The notes under the pieces were generated by a model. It was not told the DNA's origin, did not search any database, and worked only from the letters and a program-made list of their open reading frames with translations. The position numbers and the translations under genes are program-made. A stretch of 64,000 nucleotides of DNA from Mesorhizobium sp. J428 (lineage in GTDB: Bacteria; Pseudomonadota; Alphaproteobacteria; Rhizobiales; Rhizobiaceae): NCBI RefSeq assembly GCF_024699925.1, contig NZ_JAJOMX010000001.1:3758001-3822000 (forward strand), written 5' to 3'. Shown in pieces: positions 27,019-36,499 of this stretch (position 1 is the first letter of the stretch; each line of letters opens with the position of its first letter).

Positions 27019-27339
27019 TCAGTTGCTGATGCCGTAGCGCGGCTTCACAGGGCAGGCGACCCAGGCGCCGTTTTCGCGCTTGGAGCAGGTGAGCCTGAGC
27101 TTCGACAGCTTGCGTTCCGCCGGGTTCTCCTTGACGCAGAGGCAGTTCGCCTCCGACATCCTCAGCACGTCGCAGCCCGGCGTGACGCAGAGATAGCCCG
27201 TCACCTCGTCGCGCTCGTTGAAGCCGCCGTCGCGACCGGAGGGAAAGTTCTGCGCCATTGCTGCGGTGGCGCTGGCGGAAAGGCCAATAGCGAGCAGGCC
27301 GGCGAAGCCGAACGCGCGGCGGGGGATGTATCTCTGCAT
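27019..27339 (-). CDS. Secreted six-cysteine protein (paralogue 1)
   Basis: 106 residues. A Sec signal (GFAGLLAIGLSASATAAMAQ) ends near residue 29. The mature part has six Cys in the pattern C-x4-C-x9-C-x-C-x16-C-x10-C, including YLCVTPGCD and CLCVKENPAE. AGGAG stands 8 bases before the ATG. The protein at 27513-27794 has the same spacing, so they are duplicates. No known family recognised; the Cys pairs could form three disulfides in the periplasm. The 3' part is not affected by the repeat at 27361. Confidence 0.83.
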   Translation of the reverse strand: MQRYIPRRAFGFAGLLAIGLSASATAAMAQNFPSGRDGGFNERDEVTGYLCVTPGCDVLRMSEANCLCVKENPAERKLSKLRLTCSKRENGAWVACPVKPRYGISN

Positions 27340-27360
27340 TGGGGTCTCCTGTCTGCGCTC

Positions 27361-27513
27361 AGAGACTGTTTCGAAATTCGCTCTGGCGGCCATCTGATGG
27401 CGTTTTCTGCGCTTCCGGTGCTCACTTACCCAAATGTCCGCTCCGCTCGTCGCTGACGCGACCCCGAAACCACCACCAGCTGACTCGCCAGAGCGGATTT
27501 CGAAACAGTCTCT
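27361..27513. mobile_element. MITE-like element, copy 1
   Basis: 153 bp bounded by ~28-bp terminal inverted repeats with one mismatch (AGAGACTGTTTCGAAATTCG... / ...CGGATTTCGAAACAGTCTCT). It shares its inside, including ATCTGATGGCGTTTTCTGCG and CCACCACCAGCTGACTCGCC, with the copy at 53679-53822. It has no protein-coding capacity. It lies between the two six-cysteine genes, and its last three bases form part of the stop codon of the gene at 27513-27794. No clear target-site duplication was seen by eye. Confidence 0.83.
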
Positions 27514-27794
27514 CAGCGCGGCGCATCGCACTGCTGCCGGCTCTTCATGTCGGTGCAGGCATAGCGCACGTTCTCGCGCCGCGTCTCGTTCGGATTGAGC
27601 TTCTGGCACAGGCAGCTGGTGCCGGGAAGCGCGACCGTGTCGCAGAACGGCGTTACGCAGCGATAGCCGCTGACCGGATCGTAGGCGTCCCCGGCATAGG
27701 CCGCGCCGCCCGCGTCCTGCGCGCGAGCGGCCCCTGCCGCGCAGACGGCGAACAGTCCCGCGGTCGCGACGAGTCGAATGATGGTGGCCGGCAT
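27513..27794 (-). CDS. Secreted six-cysteine protein (paralogue 2)
   Basis: 93 residues: a signal peptide (IIRLVATAGLFAVCAAGAARA) and a mature domain with six Cys in the pattern C-x4-C-x9-C-x-C-x16-C-x8-C; GYRCVTPFCD and CLCQKLNPNE align with the partner at 27019-27339. AGGGAGA is 8 bases before the chosen ATG; an earlier ATG at 27815 is possible. The stop codon overlaps the end of a MITE-like element, so insertion may have supplied or altered the C-terminus. Function unknown. Confidence 0.8.
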   Translation of the reverse strand: MPATIIRLVATAGLFAVCAAGAARAQDAGGAAYAGDAYDPVSGYRCVTPFCDTVALPGTSCLCQKLNPNETRRENVRYACTDMKSRQQCDAPR

Positions 27795-27954
27795 GACAAT
27801 TCTCCCTGCGGTCATTGATCTCATGACACCAACGCTGCGCCCATGCCGTCTCGTTCAGGGCGGCGATCACATTCGCGCGACCGGGCGAGCCTTGACCCCC
27901 TGTCGCGCGGGGAATAGGACGGCGCCGACCCTTTTCGCCTGAGAGAGGCTACCC

Positions 27955-28983
27955 GTGACCGCACTTCAGCAGGCCGGCCACCGCCCGGCCTACATGGACC
28001 CGACGCGCTCGTTCCAGGGCCTGATCCTGACGCTGCACGACTATTGGGCGCGCTATGGCTGCGTCGTGTTGCAGCCCTACGACATGGAGGTCGGTGCCGG
28101 CACGTTCCATCCGGCCACGACGCTGCGCGCGCTCGGCCCCCGCCCGTGGCGGGCCGCCTATGTGCAGCCCTCGCGCCGACCGAAGGACGGCCGCTACGGC
28201 GAGAACCCGAACCGGCTGCAGCACTATTACCAGTACCAGGTGATCCTGAAGCCGAACCCGCCGAACCTGCAGGAGCTCTATCTCGGCTCGCTGGCGGCGA
28301 TCGGCATCGACCCGCTGCTGCACGACCTGCGCTTCGTCGAGGACGACTGGGAGAGCCCGACGCTGGGCGCCTGGGGGCTGGGCTGGGAGTGCTGGTGCGA
28401 CGGCATGGAAGTGTCGCAGTTCACCTATTTCCAGCAGGTCTGCGGCATCGAATGCGCGCCTGTGTCGGGCGAACTGACCTACGGCCTCGAGCGGCTGGCG
28501 ATGTATGTCCAGAACGTCGACAACGTCTACGACCTGAACTTCAACGGGCTCGAAGGCGACGAGAAGGTGACCTACGGCCAGGTGTTCCTGCAGGCCGAGC
28601 AGGAATATTCGCGGCACAATTTCGAATACGCCAACACCGAGGCGCTGTTCCGCCACTTCGAGGACGCCGAGCGCGAATGCCAGGCGCTGCTGGCGGCGGG
28701 AGCGCCGGTGAGCGCCGATCCTGAGCATTCGCGCGGCTTTGCCACGCTGATCGATACCGGGTCACATTTGACCGGAGATGACAAACGGAAGCATCATCTA
28801 ATGGTGTTTCCGGCCTACGACCAGTGCATCAAGGCGAGCCACGCCTTCAATCTGCTCGACGCGCGCGGCGTAATCTCGGTCACCGAGCGGCAGAGCTATA
28901 TTCTGCGCGTGCGCAATCTTGCCAAGGCCTGCGGCGAGGCCTTCCTGCTGACGGATGCCGGCGGCATGGAGAAGGCCGCCTGA
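27955..28983 (+). CDS. glyQ: Glycyl-tRNA synthetase alpha subunit
   Basis: 342 residues from a GTG. Class II aaRS motifs are visible: [31 protein letters not shown] and the ...[16 protein letters not shown] signature. It forms the alpha2beta2 enzyme with GlyS, encoded after aroA. The C-terminal part carries an extra segment of about 20 residues ([19 protein letters not shown], codons within 28734-28793) before [12 protein letters not shown], which I do not recall in usual alpha subunits. No riboswitch was recognised upstream. Confidence 0.96.
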   Translation: MTALQQAGHRPAYMDPTRSFQGLILTLHDYWARYGCVVLQPYDMEVGAGTFHPATTLRALGPRPWRAAYVQPSRRPKDGRYGENPNRLQHYYQYQVILKPNPPNLQELYLGSLAAIGIDPLLHDLRFVEDDWESPTLGAWGLGWECWCDGMEVSQFTYFQQVCGIECAPVSGELTYGLERLAMYVQNVDNVYDLNFNGLEGDEKVTYGQVFLQAEQEYSRHNFEYANTEALFRHFEDAERECQALLAAGAPVSADPEHSRGFATLIDTGSHLTGDDKRKHHLMVFPAYDQCIKASHAFNLLDARGVISVTERQSYILRVRNLAKACGEAFLLTDAGGMEKAA

Positions 28984-28984
28984 C

Positions 28985-30235
28985 ATGGCGCGCGAAGCCC
29001 TCACCATCCTGCCCCCGGGACGGCCGCTCGTCGGCCGCGCTGCGCCGCCGGGCTCGAAGTCCATCACCAACCGCGCGCTTTTGCTGGCCGGTCTGGCGAA
29101 GGGCACGAGCCGGCTGACGGGCGCGCTGAAGAGCGACGACACGCGCTACATGGCAGACGCGCTGCGCGCGATGGGGGTGAGCGTCGCCGAGCCGGACGCG
29201 ACGAGTTTCGTGGTCGAGAGCTCGGGCGTGCTGAAGGCGCCGGAGAAGCCGCTGTTTCTCGGCAATGCCGGCACCGCGACGCGCTTCCTGACGGCGGCCG
29301 CAGCCCTGGTGAACGGCACGGTCGTGGTCGACGGCGACGAGCATATGCGCAAGCGGCCGATCGCGCCGCTGGTGGACGCGATGCGGTCGCTCGGCATCGA
29401 CGTGTCCGCGCCGACCGGCTGCCCACCGGTGACGGTGCACGGCACGGGCGGCTTCGCGGCCGAAAAGATCCTGATCGATGGCGGGCTTTCCAGCCAGTAT
29501 GTCTCGGCGCTCCTGATGATGGCGGCGGGCGGCGGCAGGCCGGTGACCGTCGAGCTCACCGGCGAGCATATCGGCGCGCTCGGCTATATCGACCTGACGA
29601 CGGCGGCCATGACCGCCTTCGGCGCCAGGGTGGAACGGCTGGACGCCATCCGCTGGCGCGTGGAGCCGACCGGATACCGCGCCACCGACTATCTGATCGA
29701 GCCTGACGCCTCGGCCGCGACCTATCTCTGGGCGGCGGAAGTGCTGACCGGCGGGGCGATCGACCTCGGCGTGCCGGCGGGCGAGTTCTCGCAGCCGGAC
29801 GCGAAGTCGCACGAGCTGATCGCCGCCTTCCCGCATATGCCGGCCGTGATCGACGGTTCGCAGATGCAGGACGCGGTGCCGACGCTGGCCGTGCTGGCCG
29901 CCTTCAACGACACGCCGGTGCGCTTCACCGGCATCGAAAACCTGCGCGTCAAGGAATGCGACCGCATCCGCGCGCTCTCGACCGGGCTGAACGGCATCCG
30001 GCAGGGGCTGGCGACGGAGGAGGGCGACGACCTCGTCGTCGCCTCCGACCCGGCGCTGTCCGGCTCGACCCCGGCGCGCATAAACACCTTCGCCGACCAT
30101 CGCATCGCCATGAGCTTCGCGCTTGCGGGGCTGAAACTCTCCGACATCACCATCCTCGACCCCGACTGCGTGGGCAAGACGTTCCCGGCCTACTGGGACA
30201 CGCTCGCCGCGCTCGGTGTCTCCTACAAGGCCTGA
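28985..30235 (+). CDS. aroA: 5-enolpyruvylshikimate-3-phosphate synthase
   Basis: 416 residues; six-fold inverse barrel. Phosphate/PEP contacts: PPGSKSITNRALLLAGL (Lys25), LGNAGTATRFL (residues 92-102), and the late VKECDRI and HRIAMSFALAGL segments. It resembles class I enzymes, but residue 101 is Phe where E. coli has Pro101. It lies between glyQ and glyS, 1 base after glyQ, an unusual position, and is followed 3 bases later by glyS, so all three are co-transcribed. Catalyses step six of the shikimate pathway. Confidence 0.94.
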   Translation: MAREALTILPPGRPLVGRAAPPGSKSITNRALLLAGLAKGTSRLTGALKSDDTRYMADALRAMGVSVAEPDATSFVVESSGVLKAPEKPLFLGNAGTATRFLTAAAALVNGTVVVDGDEHMRKRPIAPLVDAMRSLGIDVSAPTGCPPVTVHGTGGFAAEKILIDGGLSSQYVSALLMMAAGGGRPVTVELTGEHIGALGYIDLTTAAMTAFGARVERLDAIRWRVEPTGYRATDYLIEPDASAATYLWAAEVLTGGAIDLGVPAGEFSQPDAKSHELIAAFPHMPAVIDGSQMQDAVPTLAVLAAFNDTPVRFTGIENLRVKECDRIRALSTGLNGIRQGLATEEGDDLVVASDPALSGSTPARINTFADHRIAMSFALAGLKLSDITILDPDCVGKTFPAYWDTLAALGVSYKA

Positions 30236-30238
30236 CCC

Positions 30239-32599
30239 ATGCCGGACCTTCTGCTCGAACTCCGCTCCGAGGAAATCCCCGCCCGCATGCAGCGCAAGGC
30301 GGCGGGCGACCTGAAGAAGATGATCACGGACGGTCTGGTCGAGGCCGGGCTGACCTACGAGGCCGCGCGCGAATACTGGACGCCGCGCCGGCTTGCCCTC
30401 GACATCCGCGGCGTCACCGCGCGCTCCAAGGACGTGCACGAGGAGATCAAGGGCCCGTCCACGTCTGCGCCCGAACAGGCGATCCAGGGTTTTCTGCGCA
30501 AGGCGGGGCTGTCGGACGTCGGCCAGGCGCATGTCCATTCCGATCCGAAGAAGGGTGATTTCTACGTCGCCCACATCTCGAAGCCCGGCCGCGCGGCAGA
30601 AGAGGTGATCGCCGAGCTGGTGCCGGCGACGATCCGGAAATTCCCGTGGCCAAAGGAGATGCGCTGGGGCGCGGCGTCGGGGCCGAAGGGCCGCCGCTAC
30701 GGCAGCGTCGAGGGCAGGGGCGGCGAGGTGCTGCGCTGGGTGCGCCCGCTGCAGTCAATCGTCTGCACCTTCGGGCCGGAGACCGAGGAGCCGGTCGTCG
30801 TCTCCTTCGAGGTCGACGGCATCGCGTCGGGCAACGTCACCTACGGCCACCGCTTCCACGCGCCGGGCGCGATCACCGTGCGGCGGTTCGACGACTATGT
30901 CTCGAAGCTGGAGGCCGCCAAGGTCGTGCTCGACGCCGAGCGGCGCAAGGAGATCATCCGCTCGGACGCGAAGAACCTTGCCTTCGCGGCCGGGCTGGAA
31001 TTGGTCGAGGACGACGGCCTGCTGGAGGAGGTCTCGGGCCTCGTCGAATGGCCGGTCGTGCTGATGGGCGAATTCGAGGAGGACTATCTCCAGATTCCGG
31101 CTGAGGTCATCCGGCTGACCATCCGGGCGAACCAGAAGTGTTTTGTCTGTGCGCCGCCGGCCGGCGGCCTTTCGGACGGCTTGACGCTGAGTGACGGAAG
31201 GCTCTCCAACCGCTTCCTGCTCACCTCAAACATCGAGGCCTCGGACGGCGGCGCCGAGATCGCGCGGGGCAACGGCAAGGTGGTGCGGGCGCGGCTGTCG
31301 GACGCGCTGTATTTCTGGCGGACCGACCAGGCGAACCTGCCGGACCTCGACGCGCTGAAGGAGAGCGCGGCGAAGTTCGGGCTGGACCTCGCCAGGCCGC
31401 TCGACCAGCGCATGGCGCGCCTCGACCACCTCGGCGTAACGTTCCACGCCAAGCTCGGGACGCAGGGCGAACGAGTCGAGCGCATCGCGCGGCTGGCGGA
31501 GGAGATTGCGCCGCTGGTCGGCGCCGATCCGGCGCTCGCCCGCCGCGCGGCGGTGCTGGCCAAGGCCGACCTGCAGACCGAGGTCGTCGGCGAGTTCCCC
31601 GAGTTGCAGGGCGCGATGGGGCGGAAATATGCGCAGCTGCAGGGCGAGAATGCGTCCGTTGCGGCTGCGATCGAGGAGCACTACAAGCCGCAGGGGCCGT
31701 CGGACTCCATTCCGACCGATCCGGTGTCGATCGCCGTGGCGCTGGCGGACAAGCTGGATGTGCTAACAGGCTTCTGGTTCATCAACGAGAAGCCGACGGG
31801 CTCGAAGGATCCTTACGCCCTGAGAAGGGCCGCGCTCGGCGTCATCAGGATCGTGCTGGAAAATGGCCTCGACTTTTCCATCGATCCCGTCAACGACGTG
31901 CAGGTGCTGCGCCACCAGATCGGCGCGTCTCCCGCAGCGGCCGAGAAGCTCGGCGCGATCCTGTCGGCGTCGGTTGCCGGCGGCCTGTTCGGCGATCGCG
32001 CGCGCGCCTTGATCGCCGACGCCAGGGGCGATGCTCCGGAGTGGCTGCCGCTGGTCGAGCAGCATGACCCGTCGGTCAGCGACGATCTCCGGTCGTTCCT
32101 CCAGGATCGGCTGAAGGTCTACCTGCGCGACAGCGGCATGCGCCACGACATCGTCGATGCGGTTATCACGCCGGAAAGCTGCAACCTCCTTGCGATCGTC
32201 CGCCGCGTCGAGGCGCTTGGCGCGTTGCTCGAGACCGACGCAGGAAAGAACCTGCTCGCCGGGACAAAGCGCGCGGCGAACATTCTGGCGGCGGAGGAGA
32301 AGAAGGGGACGGCGGTCGCCGGCGAGGTCAATCTCGCCCTTTTCCGCCATCCGTCGGAGACGGCGTTGTTCGACGCGGTGAATCAGGCCGAGAGGAAAGC
32401 GGCGCAAGCGGTTGGCGAACAGGACTTTTCCGCTGCCATGCGCGCGCTTGCGGCACTGCGTGAGCCAGTTGATTCATTCTTCGAGGATGTTCTCGTGAAT
32501 GATGAGGATCAGGCCGTGCGGGCAAACCGGCTGGCGCTGCTGGCGCGCATCCGCTCAGTCACCGGCCAGGTCGCCGACTTCTCGAAGATCGCCGGCTGA
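30239..32599 (+). CDS. glyS: Glycyl-tRNA synthetase beta subunit
   Basis: 786 residues. Starts [20 protein letters not shown], the conserved GlyS beginning; ANQKCFVC and [13 protein letters not shown] (C-terminal DALR-like/anticodon region) are also visible. Works with GlyQ in the tetrameric enzyme. The 3' end runs into a hairpin at 32608-32628. Codon use normal. Confidence 0.97.
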   Translation: MPDLLLELRSEEIPARMQRKAAGDLKKMITDGLVEAGLTYEAAREYWTPRRLALDIRGVTARSKDVHEEIKGPSTSAPEQAIQGFLRKAGLSDVGQAHVHSDPKKGDFYVAHISKPGRAAEEVIAELVPATIRKFPWPKEMRWGAASGPKGRRYGSVEGRGGEVLRWVRPLQSIVCTFGPETEEPVVVSFEVDGIASGNVTYGHRFHAPGAITVRRFDDYVSKLEAAKVVLDAERRKEIIRSDAKNLAFAAGLELVEDDGLLEEVSGLVEWPVVLMGEFEEDYLQIPAEVIRLTIRANQKCFVCAPPAGGLSDGLTLSDGRLSNRFLLTSNIEASDGGAEIARGNGKVVRARLSDALYFWRTDQANLPDLDALKESAAKFGLDLARPLDQRMARLDHLGVTFHAKLGTQGERVERIARLAEEIAPLVGADPALARRAAVLAKADLQTEVVGEFPELQGAMGRKYAQLQGENASVAAAIEEHYKPQGPSDSIPTDPVSIAVALADKLDVLTGFWFINEKPTGSKDPYALRRAALGVIRIVLENGLDFSIDPVNDVQVLRHQIGASPAAAEKLGAILSASVAGGLFGDRARALIADARGDAPEWLPLVEQHDPSVSDDLRSFLQDRLKVYLRDSGMRHDIVDAVITPESCNLLAIVRRVEALGALLETDAGKNLLAGTKRAANILAAEEKKGTAVAGEVNLALFRHPSETALFDAVNQAERKAAQAVGEQDFSAAMRALAALREPVDSFFEDVLVNDEDQAVRANRLALLARIRSVTGQVADFSKIAG

Positions 32600-32607
32600 G
32601 GTTCGAC

Positions 32608-32628
32608 GGGCGTCCCTATTGGACGCCC
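32608..32628. terminator. Hairpin between convergent glyS and a hypothetical gene
   Basis: Perfect 8-base stem GGGCGTCC / GGACGCCC with a CTATT loop. It lies just after the glyS stop and includes the last codons of the opposing gene, so it could act as a bidirectional terminator; the T-tract is only two bases. Confidence 0.5.
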
Positions 32629-33185
32629 TTGAGCGGGGCGATGCCGTTCGGGGGCGCAGGCGGTTCGGCTGTATCGTCCACGGCCGGTTCGGGCGCCTTC
32701 GCCGGCTCTGACCCTGACTTTCGGGCAGGTGAGGACGCCTGTGTCACCGGAACCGTCTCCGGCGTCGAGGCAGCATCGCCGCCGGGGAAGGCGTCTCCCC
32801 GGATGCCGCCGCGCATCACCAGCGGCATGCTGGCAAAGAGCGACCGCGCGGGCTTTTCCGGCTTGACCGCGGCGACTTCGAAATCCTCGACCGCGGGCGC
32901 GCCCATCGCGGTGACGGAGGCGCTGACAATTGTCTGGGCGACCGGCATGCCGAGGCCGCGCGGCATGGGAGGCGGATAGCGCAGCGCCGGCAGCGTCTCA
33001 TTGGGCCGGGCCTGGCTCGTCACCGCGGCGGCCGGCCTTGCTGCCGCGGCGATGTCGGGGGCTGTGCCGAGATGCATGACGGATGGAGACACGTCACCAT
33101 GAAGAGGCAGCGTCACGAAGGACGAGGCGGACGCGCCGGTGGAGGCGGCGATGCCGGCAAAGAGGGCTAAGCAGTAGAGGCGCAT
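32616..33185 (-). CDS. Secreted hypothetical protein, low-complexity
   Basis: 189 residues with a signal peptide (RLYCLALFAGIAASTGASAS). The rest is Ala/Pro-rich with no domain; a middle region has PPPMPRGLGMPVAQTIVSASVTAMGAP, and the end is acidic and Pro-rich. Codon use is coding-like, and the gene converges with glyS. No family recognised; perhaps a periplasmic or surface linker protein. Confidence 0.6.
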   Translation of the reverse strand: MRLYCLALFAGIAASTGASASSFVTLPLHGDVSPSVMHLGTAPDIAAAARPAAAVTSQARPNETLPALRYPPPMPRGLGMPVAQTIVSASVTAMGAPAVEDFEVAAVKPEKPARSLFASMPLVMRGGIRGDAFPGGDAASTPETVPVTQASSPARKSGSEPAKAPEPAVDDTAEPPAPPNGIAPLKGVQ

Positions 33186-33331
33186 CGAGGATCAGGCTCC
33201 TGAAGCGGGTATCGGAAAGCTAGGCTAGCCGGGTTAATTTGACGTGAGGTTGCGGAATCGATCGAAACTTTAACGATTGACGCCGTGGCCAGCGGTTGTA
33301 TGTCGCTCGCGACGAAGGAAGTTTTCCGCAC

Positions 33332-34305
33332 TTGGCGAAGATCATCCCAGCAGACAGCGCCCTCGACGAAGCCGCGGCCACCCTTGCCGCCGGCCAGCTC
33401 GTCGCGATCCCGACCGAGACCGTCTACGGGCTCGCCGCCGACGCGACCAATGGCGAGGCGGTGGCGCGCATCTTCGAGGCGAAGGGCCGGCCGCGCTTCA
33501 ACCCGCTCATCGCTCATGTCGACGGATTTCCGCTCGCCGAGCGCATCGCCGTGTTCGATCCGCTGTCGCGCCGGCTGGCCGAGCACTTCTGGCCCGGCCC
33601 GCTGACGCTGGTGCTGCAGCTCGCAGACGCCAGCCCCGTCCACCCGCTCGTCACTGCCGGCCTCGAAACGGTCGCGGTGCGGATGCCGCGCGGCATCGCC
33701 CAAAACCTCATTGCGCGGCTCGGCCGGCCGCTGGCCGCGCCGAGCGCCAACTCGTCCGGCAAGGTGAGCGGCACGACGGCACAGGCCGTGGAAGCCGACC
33801 TCGGCGCGCGCATCGGCCTGATCGTCGATGCCGGCCCACGCCGGTGGGGCTGGAGTCCACTATTGTGAAGATAGAGAACGGCCGCCCGATGCTCCTGCGG
33901 CCCGGCGGGGTGACGGTGGAGGAGATCGAAGCGTTTCTCGGCACGCCGGTGGAACGCTTTTCGGGGAGCGGCATCCAGGCGCCGGGCATGCTGTCGTCAC
34001 ACTATGCGCCCGCTGCCGCCGTCAGGCTCAACGCCGAAGAGGTGCGCGAGGGCGAGGCGCTGCTCGCCTTCGGGCCGAAGCGCGTCGCCGGCGCGGAACG
34101 GGTCGTCGCGATGCTAAACCTGTCCGAGGCCGGCGATCTCCGGGAGGCGGCGGCGAACCTCTTTTCCCATATCCAGGCGCTCGACCGCCGGGGCGCGCGC
34201 GCCATCGCCGTGGAGCCGGTGCCGCGCCATGGGCTCGGCGAGGCGATCAACGACCGGCTGGCGCGCGCCGCCGCACCGCGCGACGATCCGCCGGGATCAG
34301 ACTAG
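33332..34305 (+). pseudogene. Threonylcarbamoyladenylate synthase (Sua5/YwlC), single-base frameshift
   Basis: The N-terminal YrdC domain is clear: AAGQLVAIPTETVYGLAADA, then FWPGPLTLVLQ and PLAAPSANSSG. At 33835-33837 (GGCCCACG) one C is missing; adding it restores VDAGPTPVGLESTIVKI and then the C-terminal Sua5 domain to TAG at 34303-34305, for 324 residues. The TTG at 33332 is the likely start. Sua5 makes the precursor of t6A in ANN-reading tRNAs and is normally essential or nearly so, so the indel is suspect. No second copy is in the window. Confidence 0.88.
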
Positions 34306-34314
34306 GACATACCG

Positions 34315-35737
34315 ATGACCGCGATGCCGGAAGACGCCCTGCTTGATCGTTTCGCCGCCATCGTCGGCCCGGCTCATGCGCTGCGCTCCGAGATCGACAT
34401 CGCGCCTTACATCACCGAGCCGCGCGGCAGGTATGGCGGCATCGACGCGCCTTGTCCTGCGGCCCGGCAGCGTCGCGGAGGTGAGTGCGATCATGAAGCT
34501 CGCCACCGAGACGCGCACGCCGATCGTGCCGCAGGGCGGCAATACCGGCCTCGTCGGCGGCCAGATGCCGGACGGGTCGGGGCGCGAGGTCGTGCTGTCG
34601 CTGTCGCGGCTCAACCGCATCCGCGAGATCGACCTGCAGTCCAACACGGTGACGGCCGAGGCGGGCGTGATCCTGCATGCGCTGCGGGAAGCGGCCGACG
34701 GGGTGGAGCGCCTCTTCCCGCTCTCGCTCGCCTCGCAGGGCTCCTGCGAGATCGGCGGCAACCTGTCGTCCAATGCGGGCGGCGTCGGCGCGCTTGCCTA
34801 CGGCGTCGCGCGCGATCTCTGCCTCGGCCTCGAAGTCGTGCTGCCCACCGGCGAGGTGCTGGACGACCTGCGCAAGCTGAAGAAGGACAATACCGGCTAC
34901 GACCTGAAGGACCTGTTCGTCGGCGCGGAAGGCACGCTCGGCGTCATCACCGCCGCCGTGCTGAAGCTGTTCCCGAAGCCGAAGGGCAGGGAGGTGGCCT
35001 GGATCGCGGTGGAAGCGCCGGACCAGGCGCTGGTGCTGTTTGGGATGGCTGCCGCCAAGGCGGGACCGTCGCTGACGGCCTTCGAACTGATGTCCGACCG
35101 CACGCTCGATTTCGTGCTGCGCCATATTCCGGGCACGGCCGCGCCGCTGCAGCAGGCCGCCCCGTGGAACGTGCTTCTCGAAATCTCGTCCGGCCGGTCG
35201 GCAGAGGACGCCGCTGGCCTGATGGAGGAGATCCTGTCCGAGGCCTACGAGACCGGTGCGCTGACGGACGCGGCGGTGGCGGCGAGCCTGGCGCAGGCGG
35301 ACGCCTTCTGGCACCTGCGCGAATCCATGTCCGAGGCGCAGAAGGGGGAAGGCGGCTCGATCAAGCACGACATTTCGGTTCCGGTCGCCTCGATCCCCCG
35401 CTTCATCCGTGAGGCGGGCGAGGCGGTGGCCTCCGTCTCGCCGGATGCCCGCGTGGTCTGCTTCGGCCACATGGGCGACGGCAACCTGCACTACAATGTC
35501 TCGCAGCCGGCAGGCGGCGATACGGCGGCGTTCCTGGCTCTCTATCCGGCCATGAACCACGCCGTGCACGACGTCGTCCGTTCCCTCGACGGCTCGATTT
35601 CCGCCGAACACGGCATCGGCCGCATGAAGCGGGACGAGCTGATCGCCACCGCGCCGCCGGTGGCGATCGACCTGATGCGCCGCGTCAAGCGCGCTTTCGA
35701 CCCCGCCAACATCATGAATCCGGGCAAGGTTATCTAA
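34315..35737 (+). pseudogene. FAD-linked (D-2-hydroxy acid dehydrogenase-like) oxidase, single-base frameshift
   Basis: Starts MTAMPEDALLDRFAAIVG at 34315. In the segment GGTATGGCGGCATCGACG (34431-34446) the frame changes; removing one base gives RYGASTRLVLRPGSV, matching the length of FAD-binding family members. The second frame then holds PQGGNTGLVGGQ (pyrophosphate-binding), GSCEIGGNLSSNAGG, FVGAEGTLGVIT and HGIGRMKRDELI, all of the GlcD/D2HGDH FAD_binding_4 plus C-terminal fold; repaired length 473. Oxidises a D-2-hydroxy acid, identity unknown. It begins 9 bases after sua5, probably one operon. Confidence 0.83.
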
Positions 35738-35926
35738 GTATTCGTAATTGTTGATGGAATCTTGCAGGTGGTCGCAAAGCGATAACCATTCGCGGCATTC
35801 AGAACAAATTTAACCGAACTTCTAAGGCACCCGGTAACGGGCCGCGCCTAGTCTCTGCACATAACGAGCGGGAAAACCCGCCGTCGGGAACCGGAAACGG
35901 CTCTCGGGAGCAACAGGGAATAGGCG

Positions 35927-36493
35927 ATGCAGAACATCCATCTGAAGCCGGTCTGGGCCGGTCAGGAACTGCGGCTGGATCCGTTCCGGCTGCCGCAGGT
36001 CGTCAGCTACGCGACCCGCGACGACCAGGGTGACGTGACTTTCTCCATCGACCATCGCGGTGTCGTCGTGCGCCGCGTTCTGGAAATGAGCGGCCTGCCG
36101 GTGACGCTTGTCATGCCGGCGCAGGCGTTCCGCGGCATCGCCGCCCGCGCCATCGAGGATGGCGAAGGCAATGTCACCGTGACGCTCGAACTTATGCACA
36201 ACGACCCGGCGCTGTCTGTGCCGCTGCTGGTGGCGCACGACCTCGAGGATGTCGCCGCCGACTGGCGCGCTTGGGCGGAGGCCTATCGCCTGCCGATGCT
36301 TCTGGTCGAGGCCGACGGCGTGGCCCGCAATCTCGAGGAATCGCTCGGCGCCGTCCGCAAGGGCGAGCCGAAGCTGCGCCGCAAGCGCTCGTCTTCGCAG
36401 CCGCGCCGCCCGCGCTTCCTGGCGCGGCGCAAGCAGGGCGACCTCGGCCTGCGGCTGGTGGTCGCCGGCGAGGAAATCATCGCGCCGGAGTGA
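35927..36493 (+). CDS. DUF6101 family protein
   Basis: 188 residues, no signal or membrane segment. The N-terminal RLDPFRLPQVVSYATRDDQGD, the middle RGVVVRRVLEMSGLPVTLVMP and the basic, Ser/Arg-rich tail match the DUF6101 proteins that flank ubiA in rhizobia (as I recall). Function unknown. The 190-base gap before it has a GCGGGAAAACCCGC hairpin in the leader. Confidence 0.82.
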   Translation: MQNIHLKPVWAGQELRLDPFRLPQVVSYATRDDQGDVTFSIDHRGVVVRRVLEMSGLPVTLVMPAQAFRGIAARAIEDGEGNVTVTLELMHNDPALSVPLLVAHDLEDVAADWRAWAEAYRLPMLLVEADGVARNLEESLGAVRKGEPKLRRKRSSSQPRRPRFLARRKQGDLGLRLVVAGEEIIAPE

Positions 36494-36499
36494 GGTGCC

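Noticed and set aside
27795..27954. Glycine riboswitch before glyQ
   Set aside because: GGAGAG-like pieces occur but the conserved paired core of a glycine riboswitch could not be found.
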